Positions 17,501-25,309 of a stretch of 64,000 nt of DNA are shown piece after piece (positions within the stretch are counted from its first letter, which is position 1; every line of letters starts with the position of its first letter). Under the pieces are notes generated by a model. That model did not search any database. It saw only the letters and a program-made list of their open reading frames with translations, and was not told the DNA's origin. The position numbers were made by a program, and so were the translations under genes. This DNA is from a virus. The stretch lies in IMG/VR virus record IMGVR_UViG_3300023179_000032, positions 57,983-121,982 of that record. One strand, 5' to 3'.

Positions 17501-19253
17501 GATGGCTAAAGGGCAGAGAGAAGGCAAGAGCAAAGAAGAAATTGAAGGCAGTGAAGCATTTAAAAAAGCTAATCAAGAAATGAAACAGGCTTATAGGGAA
17601 GCTGAAAATATCAGTAAAGATATGGGCAAGCTAATAGTAGCGCCATTAACTGATGCTAAGGAAGAAGTTAAGTCTAATAGTGAAAAAATCAAAGAGGGTA
17701 TGAAGGAAGCACTGCCAGTTCAAGGTATAAGAGACAAGACTGAAGAAATGAACAAATTGGCAGAGAGAAGAACAGAAATTGAAGAAAGACTCCTAGAGCG
17801 TCAAGGTGAAGTAGATGGACTAAAGGCCTTGGCTAATGAGAGAGCACTAACAGAAGAAGAACAGGCACAACTAAAATTAGCTGAAAATGGTGTGATAAGA
17901 GCTCAGAATAATCTTAAATCTAATCTAGAACAACAGGAAGAATTAGCAGCAGCATTAGGAATTGCCAAAAAAGATTCAGATAGTAAAATCCTTGAACAAA
18001 CAAAACAGGCCAATCAAGAAATGAGCAAGATAATAGTAGCGCCATTAACTGATGCTAAGGAAGAAGTTAAGTCTAATAGTGAAAAAATCAAAGAGGATAT
18101 GAAGGAAGCACTACCAGTTCAAGGTATGAGAGACAAGACTGAAGAAATGAACAAATTGGCAGAGAGAAGAACAGAAATTGAAGAAAGACTCCTAGAGCGT
18201 CAAGGTGAAGTAGACGGACTAAAAGCTCTAGCTAATGAAAGAGCACTGACAGAAGAAGAACAGGCACAGTTGAAGTTGGCGGAAAACGGTGTAATAAGAG
18301 CTCAGAATAATCTTAAATCTAATCTAGAACAACAGGAAGAATTAGCAGCAGCATTAGGAATAGCCAAAAAAGAAACAGATGAAAAGATACTTGAACAAAC
18401 AGAAGAAGCTAATAAGGCACAGGTTGAAAGCTATGGTGGATTAACTGATTCAGTAATTGCTGCTCGTGACAAGTTTATGGAGGAGTTGAATGAGGCTCCT
18501 CAAGGTGAAGGATCAATGGACAGTGCCTTTGCTAGGGATGAATATGGTGAAGGTGGTGATGCTATTGGCGGTGAAATGAACAGTGCCTTTGCTAAAGATG
18601 AATATAGTGCATTTAAAGATTTAACTAGTCAAGTACAGGGCTTGACTGATAGTCAAATGTTAGAGGCTAATGAAGAACCACAAGGTGAAGGATCAATGGA
18701 CAGTGCCTTTGCTGAAGATGAAGATGACTATGTAAGTCAAGCATTGAAGAATATTTCATCACAACTACCACAGACTATGGATTCAACAGCTGATGATGCT
18801 GCCTATGCTGCCGGCCCTGGTGATACTGGTACAGGTGATGCCAGTGTAGCTGAAGCAATGGCCAAAAAACCAGCTAAAGGACCAGCTAGTGAGGCTAATT
18901 TCGCTCCAATTAGCATGGGTGATTTTACATTAGGGCCTAATGGATTACCTACACCTAAGCCAAAGGCTGAAGCTAAGAATATACCAAACGAAGTTAAGAA
19001 GGATGAGAAAAAGGCGCAGGAAGATAAAAAAGCAAAAGATGCACAGAAGAAAGCAGATAAAGATGGAAAGAAACAGGATCAAAAAACTACTGAAACTACA
19101 CAGAAGAAAGAAAATAAAACTCTAGACGATGTTGTAAAGACGCTGGAAACATTAAATAGTAACATGAATAGACTAATAAACAAAGTAGAAGAAACTGGAA
19201 AAAACCAAGTCAATGCTACAAAGAGTATGAATGGAAATTTATTTAATAGGTAA
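14553..19253 (+). CDS. Tape-measure-like tail protein with LysM domain
   Basis: 1566 residues. The N-terminal 370 are helical and alanine/methionine rich. Near 505 is VHALLHKGEMVLTQ, of the kind that closes the core of phage tape measures. Residues about 623-669 are a LysM domain (SGDTLSGLAKKYGTSVAEIM ... KLTIPG), flanked by Lys/Glu-rich low-complexity linkers. From about 900 to 1290 a coiled-coil unit beginning PLTDAKEE is repeated three times (127 and 133 residues apart), followed by three short acidic copies of GSMDSAF and a charged tail. The position between gp26 and the portal and the length suggest it occupies the tail tube and sets its length, perhaps replacing T4 gp29 (590 aa). LysM might bind cell wall when ejected. 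The tape-measure role is an inference. Confidence 0.65.
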   Translation: MADEKGIVGKTVDQVKKLGTAAEKVVTPLQKMNEVFENLSTTGNTFGNDIIKMQIAAANSRMPLEDFAKLLQENNTTMGTLAGSVGKGSQVFADLAKSFHASGLAENLRQMGFSSRELNEVLALQVGFQKSTYENSVEGQKKATAAAASLAMEMDALTQITGQSRKDQEENLKKVQADMKLESKFRMIGAMYGADKEKEARDNFAANYTQMAAKGMGDLYKEVFATGTTMTKGAQAQQSMFGKAGLAAAKSAVELSRGNSELAKVYNERAQVEVMALQKSRAFLAAGIWATGDIGEAVRGNIKANDTAFHGMQQTMKEHKIATNDITEALKKQREEIKKEQDARSGVTQSIRTFGIVMDDVRAAIANRLLTNINKELNKPGLDASGQFLQTKPGEDPRKRAQLYADALEKEAAGDKANKLTPASRQKLIEEVIGQYGGDLATQLLGFSAKAAVSAFKGDLKETLREGFNQLTVGTINVGEIKQGKEGRAGGTLGETGRVVEPKDVHALLHKGEMVLTQEQQKNLISNVRTEAIADIMAKIQNQATVSQPGKLPSIDLNKFAKDIATTTSKVEVQNWPKEFKVADGAATAGAQKPAEQKPAEKKEETKPTETKAEKASKVAEEVLIKSGDTLSGLAKKYGTSVAEIMKANPAIKDANKILAGAKLTIPGQEKKEETKKEEKKDEKKTEQATISDADARKSWREREAKTLEKQTPTQASVRAVDNAIDKKPKEDTKSNYTETSKTTVKVNGKEVDPNSQEGKNAVAFLKEKEEKLNKAMSEGFDPQKIATALQSQVSASVQKDTGGGDNVVRRNAEEAAQENNKFKIKVEQDYNDHWVKTRDEAAQKIVDLEKKAATETLTKREQNELTFQKNLKAQADEEIATSTANLEIFKNLGKEMGKAITSPLTDAKEEIKSNSEKIKEDMKEALPVQGMRDKTEEAEQEKKREELYQRQMERQAKINDLAKAKEAATERGDQASAAMDTMMAKGQREGKSKEEIEGSEAFKKANQEMKQAYREAENISKDMGKLIVAPLTDAKEEVKSNSEKIKEGMKEALPVQGIRDKTEEMNKLAERRTEIEERLLERQGEVDGLKALANERALTEEEQAQLKLAENGVIRAQNNLKSNLEQQEELAAALGIAKKDSDSKILEQTKQANQEMSKIIVAPLTDAKEEVKSNSEKIKEDMKEALPVQGMRDKTEEMNKLAERRTEIEERLLERQGEVDGLKALANERALTEEEQAQLKLAENGVIRAQNNLKSNLEQQEELAAALGIAKKETDEKILEQTEEANKAQVESYGGLTDSVIAARDKFMEELNEAPQGEGSMDSAFARDEYGEGGDAIGGEMNSAFAKDEYSAFKDLTSQVQGLTDSQMLEANEEPQGEGSMDSAFAEDEDDYVSQALKNISSQLPQTMDSTADDAAYAAGPGDTGTGDASVAEAMAKKPAKGPASEANFAPISMGDFTLGPNGLPTPKPKAEAKNIPNEVKKDEKKAQEDKKAKDAQKKADKDGKKQDQKTTETTQKKENKTLDDVVKTLETLNSNMNRLINKVEETGKNQVNATKSMNGNLFNR
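17250..18410 (+). repeat. Tandem coding repeat in the tape-measure-like gene
   Basis: Three copies share a start at about 17260, 17641 and 18040 (periods 381 and 399 nt, both whole codons). The second and third are nearly identical in DNA over most of their length (for example the AGAGAGAAGAACAGAAATTG segment recurs unchanged); the first matches only in its first 35-40 codons. Confidence 0.9.
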
Positions 19254-19258
19254 AGCAT

Positions 19259-20986
19259 ATGAGTTGGCGTAGATATTTTAAACCAGTTGATACTAGCAAT
19301 CAATCAGGACTGAGTGTTATAAGTGGCTTGGCCAATGGTCAAAGACCAGGACCAGCACGTAGTAATTACAGCAGTTTCCTGCCTGATATCTATGTTGGTA
19401 CACCAAATCGTATTGAAAGATATATGCAATACGATACCATGGATATGGATCCAGAAGTCAATGCTGCCCTAGATATTCTTGCAGAATTTTGTACCCAGAA
19501 GAATAAAGAAAATAATACTACATTTAGTCTAAGCTTCAAAGATCGTGCTACAAATACAGAAATTCGTGTGCTACGTGAATACTTACAACAATGGTTCAAG
19601 TTACAACAATTTGACACAAGATTTTTTCGTATAGTAAGAAATACATTTAAGTTTGGTGATAGTTGGTTTATTCGTGACCCAGAAACACAAAAATGGTTTT
19701 ATGTTGACCCAAGTAAGATGGTTAAAATCATTGTTAATGAAAGCGATGGAAAGAAGCCAGAACAGTATGTTATTCGTGACCTAAACCCAAATTTTAAAAA
19801 TCTTGTAGCCACACAGATACAACAAAGTCCTCATCAAACTAACAATCGTGGTAGTAATTATGTAGCTGGTGGAGGTATGGCTCGTGGTGCCACAGGTGCA
19901 TACCCAACACAATACGGTGATCGTTTTAGTATTAATGAGAATGAAGTGGCTATTGATGCTTCACATGTGATTCACCTCAGTTTAAGTGAAGGATTAGATA
20001 ATAACTATCCATTTGGTAATAGTTTGCTTGAACAAGTTTTTAAAGTTTATAAACAAAAAGAATTATTAGAAGATGCTATTTTAATCTATCGTATACAACG
20101 TGCTCCAGAGCGTAGAATATTCTATATTGATGTGGGAAATATGCCCAGTCATATGGCTATGAGCTTTGTAGAACGTGTTAAAAATGAAATACATCAGCGT
20201 CGTATTCCTAGTCAAAATGGCGGCGGTATGAATATTATTGACAGTGCCTACAATCCACTGAGCATCGGTGAAGATTACTTCTTCCCACAAACTGAAGGTG
20301 GTAGAGGCAGTAAGGTAGAAACACTAGCAGGTGGTCAAAATCTTGGTGAAATTGACGATTTAAGATATTTTACTAACAAATTGTTTAGAGCCTTGCGTAT
20401 ACCAAGCAGTTACTTGCCTAGTGGACCAGATGATGGACAACAACAATATAACGATGGTCGTGTAGGTACAGCCTATATTCAAGAATTGCGTTTTAACAAT
20501 TATTGTATGAGATTACAAAGTTTGTTGACCACAGCATTTGATGAGGAATTTAAGCGTTTTTTATACAATAGAGGTGTCAATATTGACACAAGTTTATTTG
20601 AGATTAAGTTTCAAAGTCCATTAAATTTTGCTGCATATCGTCAAAGCGAAATGGATGGACAAAGAATTAATACATTTAGCACCATACAACAAGTACCATA
20701 TATCAGTAAGCGTTTTGCCTTAAAGAGATTCTTAGGATTAACTGAAGAAGAGATGGCAGAAAATGAAAATCTATGGCGTCAAGAGAAAGGCATGGCACCT
20801 ATTACTGGTACTGATGCTAGTGGTGAATTACGTGGTGCAGGGTTGAGCGCAGCAGGAATTGACAGTGATCTTGAACTAGCAGGAGATACAGAAGCTCCTG
20901 AAGATATGACAGCTGGTATGGCTGGACAACCATTAGCAGCACCGCAAACAGGCATAGCAAGCCCAATGTCAGCTCCGCCAATGTAA
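19259..20986 (+). CDS. gp20: Portal vertex protein gp20
   Basis: 575 residues (T4: 524). Typical features: the N-terminal SWRRYFKPVD, then PDIYVGTPNRIERYMQYDTM and DMDPEVNAALDILAEFCTQK, the clip/stem region with GDSWFIRDPETQKWFYVDP, and a C-terminal LRIPSSYLPSG and ELRFNNYCMRLQ. gp20 forms the dodecameric portal that nucleates the prohead and through which DNA is packaged. A Gly/Ala/Pro-rich C-terminal tail is disordered. It is separated by only 5 nt from the tape-measure-like gene and followed immediately by a late promoter box at 20985. Confidence 0.95.
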   Translation: MSWRRYFKPVDTSNQSGLSVISGLANGQRPGPARSNYSSFLPDIYVGTPNRIERYMQYDTMDMDPEVNAALDILAEFCTQKNKENNTTFSLSFKDRATNTEIRVLREYLQQWFKLQQFDTRFFRIVRNTFKFGDSWFIRDPETQKWFYVDPSKMVKIIVNESDGKKPEQYVIRDLNPNFKNLVATQIQQSPHQTNNRGSNYVAGGGMARGATGAYPTQYGDRFSINENEVAIDASHVIHLSLSEGLDNNYPFGNSLLEQVFKVYKQKELLEDAILIYRIQRAPERRIFYIDVGNMPSHMAMSFVERVKNEIHQRRIPSQNGGGMNIIDSAYNPLSIGEDYFFPQTEGGRGSKVETLAGGQNLGEIDDLRYFTNKLFRALRIPSSYLPSGPDDGQQQYNDGRVGTAYIQELRFNNYCMRLQSLLTTAFDEEFKRFLYNRGVNIDTSLFEIKFQSPLNFAAYRQSEMDGQRINTFSTIQQVPYISKRFALKRFLGLTEEEMAENENLWRQEKGMAPITGTDASGELRGAGLSAAGIDSDLELAGDTEAPEDMTAGMAGQPLAAPQTGIASPMSAPPM

Positions 20987-20992
20987 TAAATA
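20985..20992 (+). promoter_or_regulatory. Late-type box overlapping the gp20 stop codon
   Basis: AATAAATA, followed by CTAT and then ATG at 20997. The four-base spacing to the start codon is the same as at 12525-12537 and predicts a leaderless transcript for the 80-aa gene. Confidence 0.6.
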
Positions 20993-20996
20993 CTAT

Positions 20997-21239
20997 ATGA
21001 TTCTCAGAGAGTTATTTTATCTAAATCCAGAAACACAAAAGATCAGCAATGACTTTAGGTTTGATTCTGCACGAGATTTAGAAGAATTACAGCGTAGTGA
21101 CACAAGAAAAACCAGACTTACCTTAAGACAGATAAATGATTTACGTAAGGCATCGGAATCGCACATTTTAGAAGTAGAAGAAGAATTAGAATTCTTTCAA
21201 AAAATGTATGGTACTGAACCTGCGCAGCCCACCGCTTAA
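20997..21239 (+). CDS. Small helical protein after the portal gene
   Basis: 80 residues, almost all charged helix: DSARDLEELQRSDTRKTRLT followed by LRQINDLRKASESHILEVEE. Marine T4-like phages commonly carry a short gene of this style between gp20 and the protease, as I recall, and a virion or prohead role is likely from context. It starts four bases after a late promoter box, with no room for a Shine-Dalgarno sequence in the transcript. Function not known. Confidence 0.7.
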   Translation: MILRELFYLNPETQKISNDFRFDSARDLEELQRSDTRKTRLTLRQINDLRKASESHILEVEEELEFFQKMYGTEPAQPTA

Positions 21240-21258
21240 TCATTTATAAAGGACAATT

Positions 21259-21861
21259 ATGCAACCATTCGAACACGGGCCTATTGATGGCCTTATCTGT
21301 CAGCAACATAAGGATTTTCAAATTCCTTTCCGTACTTTTTTCAATGAAGTAAAACCTACAACAGTTATTGAGATTGGTATCGGACAAGGTGCTACAAGCC
21401 TAGCACTTAATCGTATTTTAAAAGAAGTAGGACATGAATATCAGATGATTAGTTATGAACTACATCCTCAAGGATGGTATTCAATGTTAAGTAATGAAGG
21501 TATTTTAGTAAGAATAGCTAATCTTTTCACAGATGATTACCAAAATCTAAGACCAGGTAATATAGAGGAGATCACGGGATATATTCAACGTCCAGGAACC
21601 ACAGTATTGATGTGTGATGGTGGTTTGAAGAAAATGGAAGTAAATTTACTTTCAGATTATCTCAAGTCAGGTGATTTTATTATGGCACATGATTATTGTA
21701 GAAATGTTGAATATTTTGAAGAAGCTATTAATCATCGTATTTGGAATTGGTGTGAGATTACCGATGCAGATATACAAGATGCAATGGACCGTAATAATTT
21801 TCAGGATTATATGCGTGATGAATTTCAAAATGTAGCTTGGATGTGCAGACGCAAGCCATAA
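21259..21861 (+). CDS. Class I SAM-methyltransferase-like protein
   Basis: 200 residues. Motif I is VIEIGIGQGATSLALNRIL (about 36-54), followed by an acidic strand end (MISYELHP) and later VLMCDGGLKK and FIMAHDYCRN, the pattern seen in small class I methyltransferases and CmcI-like proteins. The substrate is unknown: protein, glycan or small molecule are all possible. It is not a standard part of the T4 head module, yet sits between the portal-associated gene and the prohead core. An AGGACAAT upstream serves as ribosome binding site. With the next gene and the glycosyltransferase-like gene at 26576 it may form a surface-modification set. Confidence 0.6.
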   Translation: MQPFEHGPIDGLICQQHKDFQIPFRTFFNEVKPTTVIEIGIGQGATSLALNRILKEVGHEYQMISYELHPQGWYSMLSNEGILVRIANLFTDDYQNLRPGNIEEITGYIQRPGTTVLMCDGGLKKMEVNLLSDYLKSGDFIMAHDYCRNVEYFEEAINHRIWNWCEITDADIQDAMDRNNFQDYMRDEFQNVAWMCRRKP

Positions 21862-22445
21862 AGCGTAGTTTTGTGTTCGGAAATGGTAGGACACGCCTAA
21901 ATATAGATTTTGACGAAGTACGTCCATATGGGCTTATATATGCCTGTAATGCTGTTTACAGAGAATATAAGCCCGACCATCTCATTGCAGTTGATCATAA
22001 GATGTTACAAGAAATATGTAAATCAAATTTTCATCTTACTACACCTGTATGGACCTATAACCTAACATATAAACACAATTTTAAACAATTAAATTTTTTT
22101 GAGGAGCCATTAGGGTGGAGTAGTGGTCCATCGGCTTTATATTTGGCTCAAACACATAAACCTAATGAAATATATCTTTTTGGATTTGATTTTGAAGGAT
22201 TGAATGGTAAGTTGAACAATGTATTTGCTAATACAGAAAATTATAAACGCAGTACAGATCCAGCAACTTATCATCTAAATTGGCTCAAGCAAACTGAGAA
22301 AATTATAAAAACACATTCTAATATAAAGTTTGTAAGAGTGACAATTCCAAATTTCTATGAGACCAAATTCAAATATGATAATTATTTCCAAATATACTAT
22401 GACGATTTTAGAAAGATAATGTCTGAATGGCAAAAAATACGTTAG
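21837..22445 (+). CDS. Rossmann-like DUF115/sialyltransferase-type protein
   Basis: About 195-202 residues. The N-terminus RSFVFGNGRTRLNIDFDEV followed by YACNAVYREYKPDHLIAVDH is the nucleotide-sugar or pterin-kinase-like Rossmann start seen in DUF115 and phage glycan enzymes. GWSSGPSALYLAQTHKPNEI then YLFGFDFEG completes the fold. There is no ATG at the start: the longest frame begins with TTG at 21837 (25-nt overlap with the upstream gene), GTG at 21843 is possible, and ATA at 21858 would overlap the upstream TAA as ATAA and give the neatest N-terminus. The function is not certain; a transferase acting on a sugar is the best guess. Confidence 0.6.
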   Translation: MDVQTQAIKRSFVFGNGRTRLNIDFDEVRPYGLIYACNAVYREYKPDHLIAVDHKMLQEICKSNFHLTTPVWTYNLTYKHNFKQLNFFEEPLGWSSGPSALYLAQTHKPNEIYLFGFDFEGLNGKLNNVFANTENYKRSTDPATYHLNWLKQTEKIIKTHSNIKFVRVTIPNFYETKFKYDNYFQIYYDDFRKIMSEWQKIR

Positions 22446-22481
22446 ATTTAGGCTATAAGACACCCTTTTTTACAGTTATAT

Positions 22482-22493
22482 GTAAATAATACT
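22482..22493 (+). promoter_or_regulatory. GTAAATAATACT element before the prohead core gene
   Basis: The same 12-mer occurs at 30333-30344 upstream of a fibre gene, and GTAAATAA recurs at 35390-35397 before the giant gene. It looks like a variant late promoter. The TTGACA overlapping its end has no matching -10 box. Confidence 0.4.
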
Positions 22494-22522
22494 TGACAGC
22501 TCATTACCTATAGGAGACCAAA

Positions 22523-23551
22523 ATGGGAGATCGTTCAAAGTTCGAACAGATGCTTGAGTACCTTATTAACGATGAGGAAGCACGAGCACGAGAGTTATTT
22601 CATGATATAGTCGTGGCTAAAAGCCGCGAAATTTACGAGAATTTATTAGCCGATGATTTCGATGATGAAACTGAAGAATCACGCGGTGAAGAAGAGGAAG
22701 GTGAAGAAGAAAATATGGGTATGGGCGGTGATATGCAGCCACCAGAAGAGCCAACAGGAATGGAAGCATTTGGCGGCGACGAAACTGACGATATGTTAGG
22801 TGACGTTGAAGCTGATGATGACGAAATGGGTGATATGGGCGATGACGATATGGGTGATATGGGTGAGGAAGACACTGCTGATCGTTTAGATGACCTAGAA
22901 GCAGAATTAGAAGCCTTAAGAGCCGACTTTGAAGAAAAGTTAGGTGGTGGTGATGAAATGGACATGGGTGGTGACGACATGGGTGACATGGGTGGTGACG
23001 ACATGGGTGACATGGGCGGTGACGAAGAGCCTACAAAAGATAGTATGTATTACGAAGCTAGTGAAGATGACGAGGATGAGTCCGAAGATGAAGATGAAGA
23101 TGATGAAAAAACAGATGAAGACTTTATCCGTGAGTATGTAGAAAAAGTAGGTGGCGGTAACTATAACACTTGGGGTAAGATGGGTGACGATGGTGTAAAC
23201 ACTAAAAGTCCAATTGCCAAGCCGAACAGAATGGGTGGCACATCAGAAAATATTCTAGGTAACCGCAATGGTCAAGCACCAGTAGAAGTAGGTGCAGGAC
23301 GTAAGATTCAAGGCAATGGAGTGTTTAATCAAACACCACAGGACTTGGTAAAAGGTGAAGTACACAATCGTCCAGGCAAAACAGATGCAGGTAAAAAAGC
23401 ATTTAAGAAGAAAGAGCCAGGACACGGTGCAGAGAAGAAAGGTGAAGCAGAAGGTAAAGCTTGGGGTGCCGGTACAGGCGGCGCAGCAGGACAGGTAGGT
23501 AATTTAAATACCAAGAGTCCTTTAAATGGTGCACCACAAAGAGCAAAATAA
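22523..23551 (+). CDS. gp67: Prohead core protein, gp67-like, very acidic
   Basis: 342 residues, much longer than T4 gp67 (80). Only the first 45 look like the family: FEQMLEYLINDEEARARELF then HDIVVAKSREIYENLLADDF. The remainder is low complexity: Glu/Asp blocks, repeats of GDDMGDMG at about 105-175, then a Gly/Asn/Lys-rich tail with several GAGRK and KKGEAEGK patches. The acidic middle and basic tail suggest an unfolded scaffold component degraded or expelled at maturation. It lies directly before gp21, with 4 nt between the genes, as in marine T4-like phages. An AGGAGA motif precedes the ATG. Confidence 0.75.
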   Translation: MGDRSKFEQMLEYLINDEEARARELFHDIVVAKSREIYENLLADDFDDETEESRGEEEEGEEENMGMGGDMQPPEEPTGMEAFGGDETDDMLGDVEADDDEMGDMGDDDMGDMGEEDTADRLDDLEAELEALRADFEEKLGGGDEMDMGGDDMGDMGGDDMGDMGGDEEPTKDSMYYEASEDDEDESEDEDEDDEKTDEDFIREYVEKVGGGNYNTWGKMGDDGVNTKSPIAKPNRMGGTSENILGNRNGQAPVEVGAGRKIQGNGVFNQTPQDLVKGEVHNRPGKTDAGKKAFKKKEPGHGAEKKGEAEGKAWGAGTGGAAGQVGNLNTKSPLNGAPQRAK

Positions 23552-23555
23552 TTAG

Positions 23556-24182
23556 ATGAATGTACTTAGGGAAAACTTGACGTTTGATCAGGCTAAATGT
23601 GTGATCGAAAGTCAAGGAGAGAACGGTAAAGACCTTTATATGAAAGGTATTTGTATTCAAGGTGGCATCAAAAATGCCAACCAAAGAGTATATCCTGTTG
23701 ATGAGATAGAGCGAGCTGTCAAAACTTTGAACGATCAGATATCAGGAGGGTATAGCGTTCTCGGTGAAGTAGATCATCCAGATGATTTAAAAATTAATTT
23801 GGACCGAGTCAGCCACATGATTACAGAAATGTGGATGGACGGTCCAAATGGTTATGGAAAGTTTAAAATACTACCAACACCCATGGGCAACCTAGTGCGT
23901 ACTATGTTAGAAAGTGGTGTTAAGTTGGGAGTAAGTAGTAGAGGATCCGGCAATGTCAGTGGTAACGGAACTGGCACTGTAAGTGATTTTGAGATTATCA
24001 CAGTGGATGTGGTAGCTCAACCAAGTGCGCCTGGGGCATATCCAACACCAATCTATGAACACTTGATGAATAATCGTGGTGGGCTTAGAGCCTTACGCAT
24101 AGCGGAGGAAGTGAAGAATGATCCCAAAGCACAGAAGTACATTAAAGAGAGCCTATTAGCAGTAATAGGCAAGCTCCGATAA
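23556..24182 (+). CDS. gp21: Prohead maturation protease gp21
   Basis: 208 residues (T4: 212). The catalytic His lies in GEVDHPDD (H74) and the Ser in GVSSRGSG (S127/S128). The family signature NANQRVYP is at 40-47 and a Q-P-S-APGAYP motif at the C-terminal part. gp21 is activated inside the prohead and cuts capsid and scaffold proteins after (L/I)xE sites; such a site is present in gp23 here. The gene sits between the core gene and the scaffold gene gp22 as expected. Confidence 0.95.
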   Translation: MNVLRENLTFDQAKCVIESQGENGKDLYMKGICIQGGIKNANQRVYPVDEIERAVKTLNDQISGGYSVLGEVDHPDDLKINLDRVSHMITEMWMDGPNGYGKFKILPTPMGNLVRTMLESGVKLGVSSRGSGNVSGNGTGTVSDFEIITVDVVAQPSAPGAYPTPIYEHLMNNRGGLRALRIAEEVKNDPKAQKYIKESLLAVIGKLR

Positions 24183-24198
24183 CAAGAGGAGAATCACA

Positions 24199-25299
24199 AT
24201 GTTGGATGTATTAAAAAGCTTATTTGAAAACAATGTGATTAGCGAAGATATCAGATCTCAGATTGAGGAAGCATGGGAAGCCCGTGTTGCCGAAAATCGT
24301 GAACAAGTTTCACAGCAACTAAGGGAAGAGTTTGCTCAGCGTTATGAGCATGATCGTACGGTCATGATTGAAGCCATTGACAGAATGGTAGGAGATCAAC
24401 TAGCACCTGAGATTGCTGAGTTCGCAGAAGATCGTAAACAATTAGCCGAAGCCAAAGCCAAATATGCATTAAAAATGAGACAAGATAGTGCTGTACTCAA
24501 AGAGTTCATCACACGCAGTCTCGCCAAAGAAGTAAAAGAATTGCATGAAGATCAAAAGTCTATGGCTAGTAAGTTCTTCAAGTTAGAAGAATTTGTGGTT
24601 GAAGCGCTCGCTAATGAAATTGCTGAATTTTATGCAGATAAGAAGGACCTAGCTAACACTAAGGTTAAACTGATCCGTGAAGGACGCCAGCAGTTAGCTA
24701 AGATGAAGAAAGAATTTGTGAAGCGTGCCGCAGTAATGGTCGAAGGTGTTGTTACACAGAGCTTGAATAAAGAGCTAGTACAACTCAAAGAGGACATTGA
24801 AGCAGCTCGTAAGGCAGACTTTGGTCGTAAGATTTTTGAAGCATTTAGCAACGAATACCAAAATAGTTACTTGAATGAGAAATCAGAAACAAGTAAATTG
24901 CTCAAGGTTATAAACAAGAAAGACTCTGCTATCACTATGGCAAACACAGTGGCAGTGAAAGCACAGAGAGTTATAGAAAGCAAAGAAATGGAAATTCGTC
25001 GTCTAAAAGAAGCAGCCCAGCGCAAGGAATTGATGGGTGAATTGCTTGCTCCATTAAGCGCAGAACAAAAGGGAATTATGAGTGAACTTTTAGAGAGCGT
25101 ACAAACAACACGACTAACAGAAAGTTTTAACAAGTATCTACCAACTTTAATAGAAGGTAGTTCTAGTACAACTAAGAAAAGACAGGCACTTGTAGAGGCA
25201 AAAGAAATGACCGGTAACAAGGTTACCACAGAGAAGACAAACAGCAGCGCATCAGATAGTAACATCGTTGATATCCGTCGCCTAGCTGGACTTAATTAA
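24199..25299 (+). CDS. gp22: Prohead scaffold protein gp22
   Basis: 366 residues (T4: 269). Nearly all alpha-helix with long charged coiled-coil stretches: IEEAWEARVAENREQVSQQL, then repeated segments of the type xxFVVEALANEIAEFYADKK and EFVKRAAVMVEGVVTQSLNK. Repeats of about 35 residues (ITRSLAKEVKELHED / VVEALANEIAEFYAD / VTQSLNKELVQLKED) indicate internal duplication, typical of the scaffold. It forms the prohead core and is broken down by gp21. AGAGGAG serves as ribosome binding site; gp23 follows after 10 nt. Confidence 0.9.
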   Translation: MLDVLKSLFENNVISEDIRSQIEEAWEARVAENREQVSQQLREEFAQRYEHDRTVMIEAIDRMVGDQLAPEIAEFAEDRKQLAEAKAKYALKMRQDSAVLKEFITRSLAKEVKELHEDQKSMASKFFKLEEFVVEALANEIAEFYADKKDLANTKVKLIREGRQQLAKMKKEFVKRAAVMVEGVVTQSLNKELVQLKEDIEAARKADFGRKIFEAFSNEYQNSYLNEKSETSKLLKVINKKDSAITMANTVAVKAQRVIESKEMEIRRLKEAAQRKELMGELLAPLSAEQKGIMSELLESVQTTRLTESFNKYLPTLIEGSSSTTKKRQALVEAKEMTGNKVTTEKTNSSASDSNIVDIRRLAGLN

Positions 25300-25309
25300 G
25301 GAGAAAAAC

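Noticed and set aside
22493-22515. TTGACA as a sigma70 -35 box before the prohead core gene
   Set aside because: At the correct spacing of 16-18 nt there is no TATAAT-like -10 sequence.
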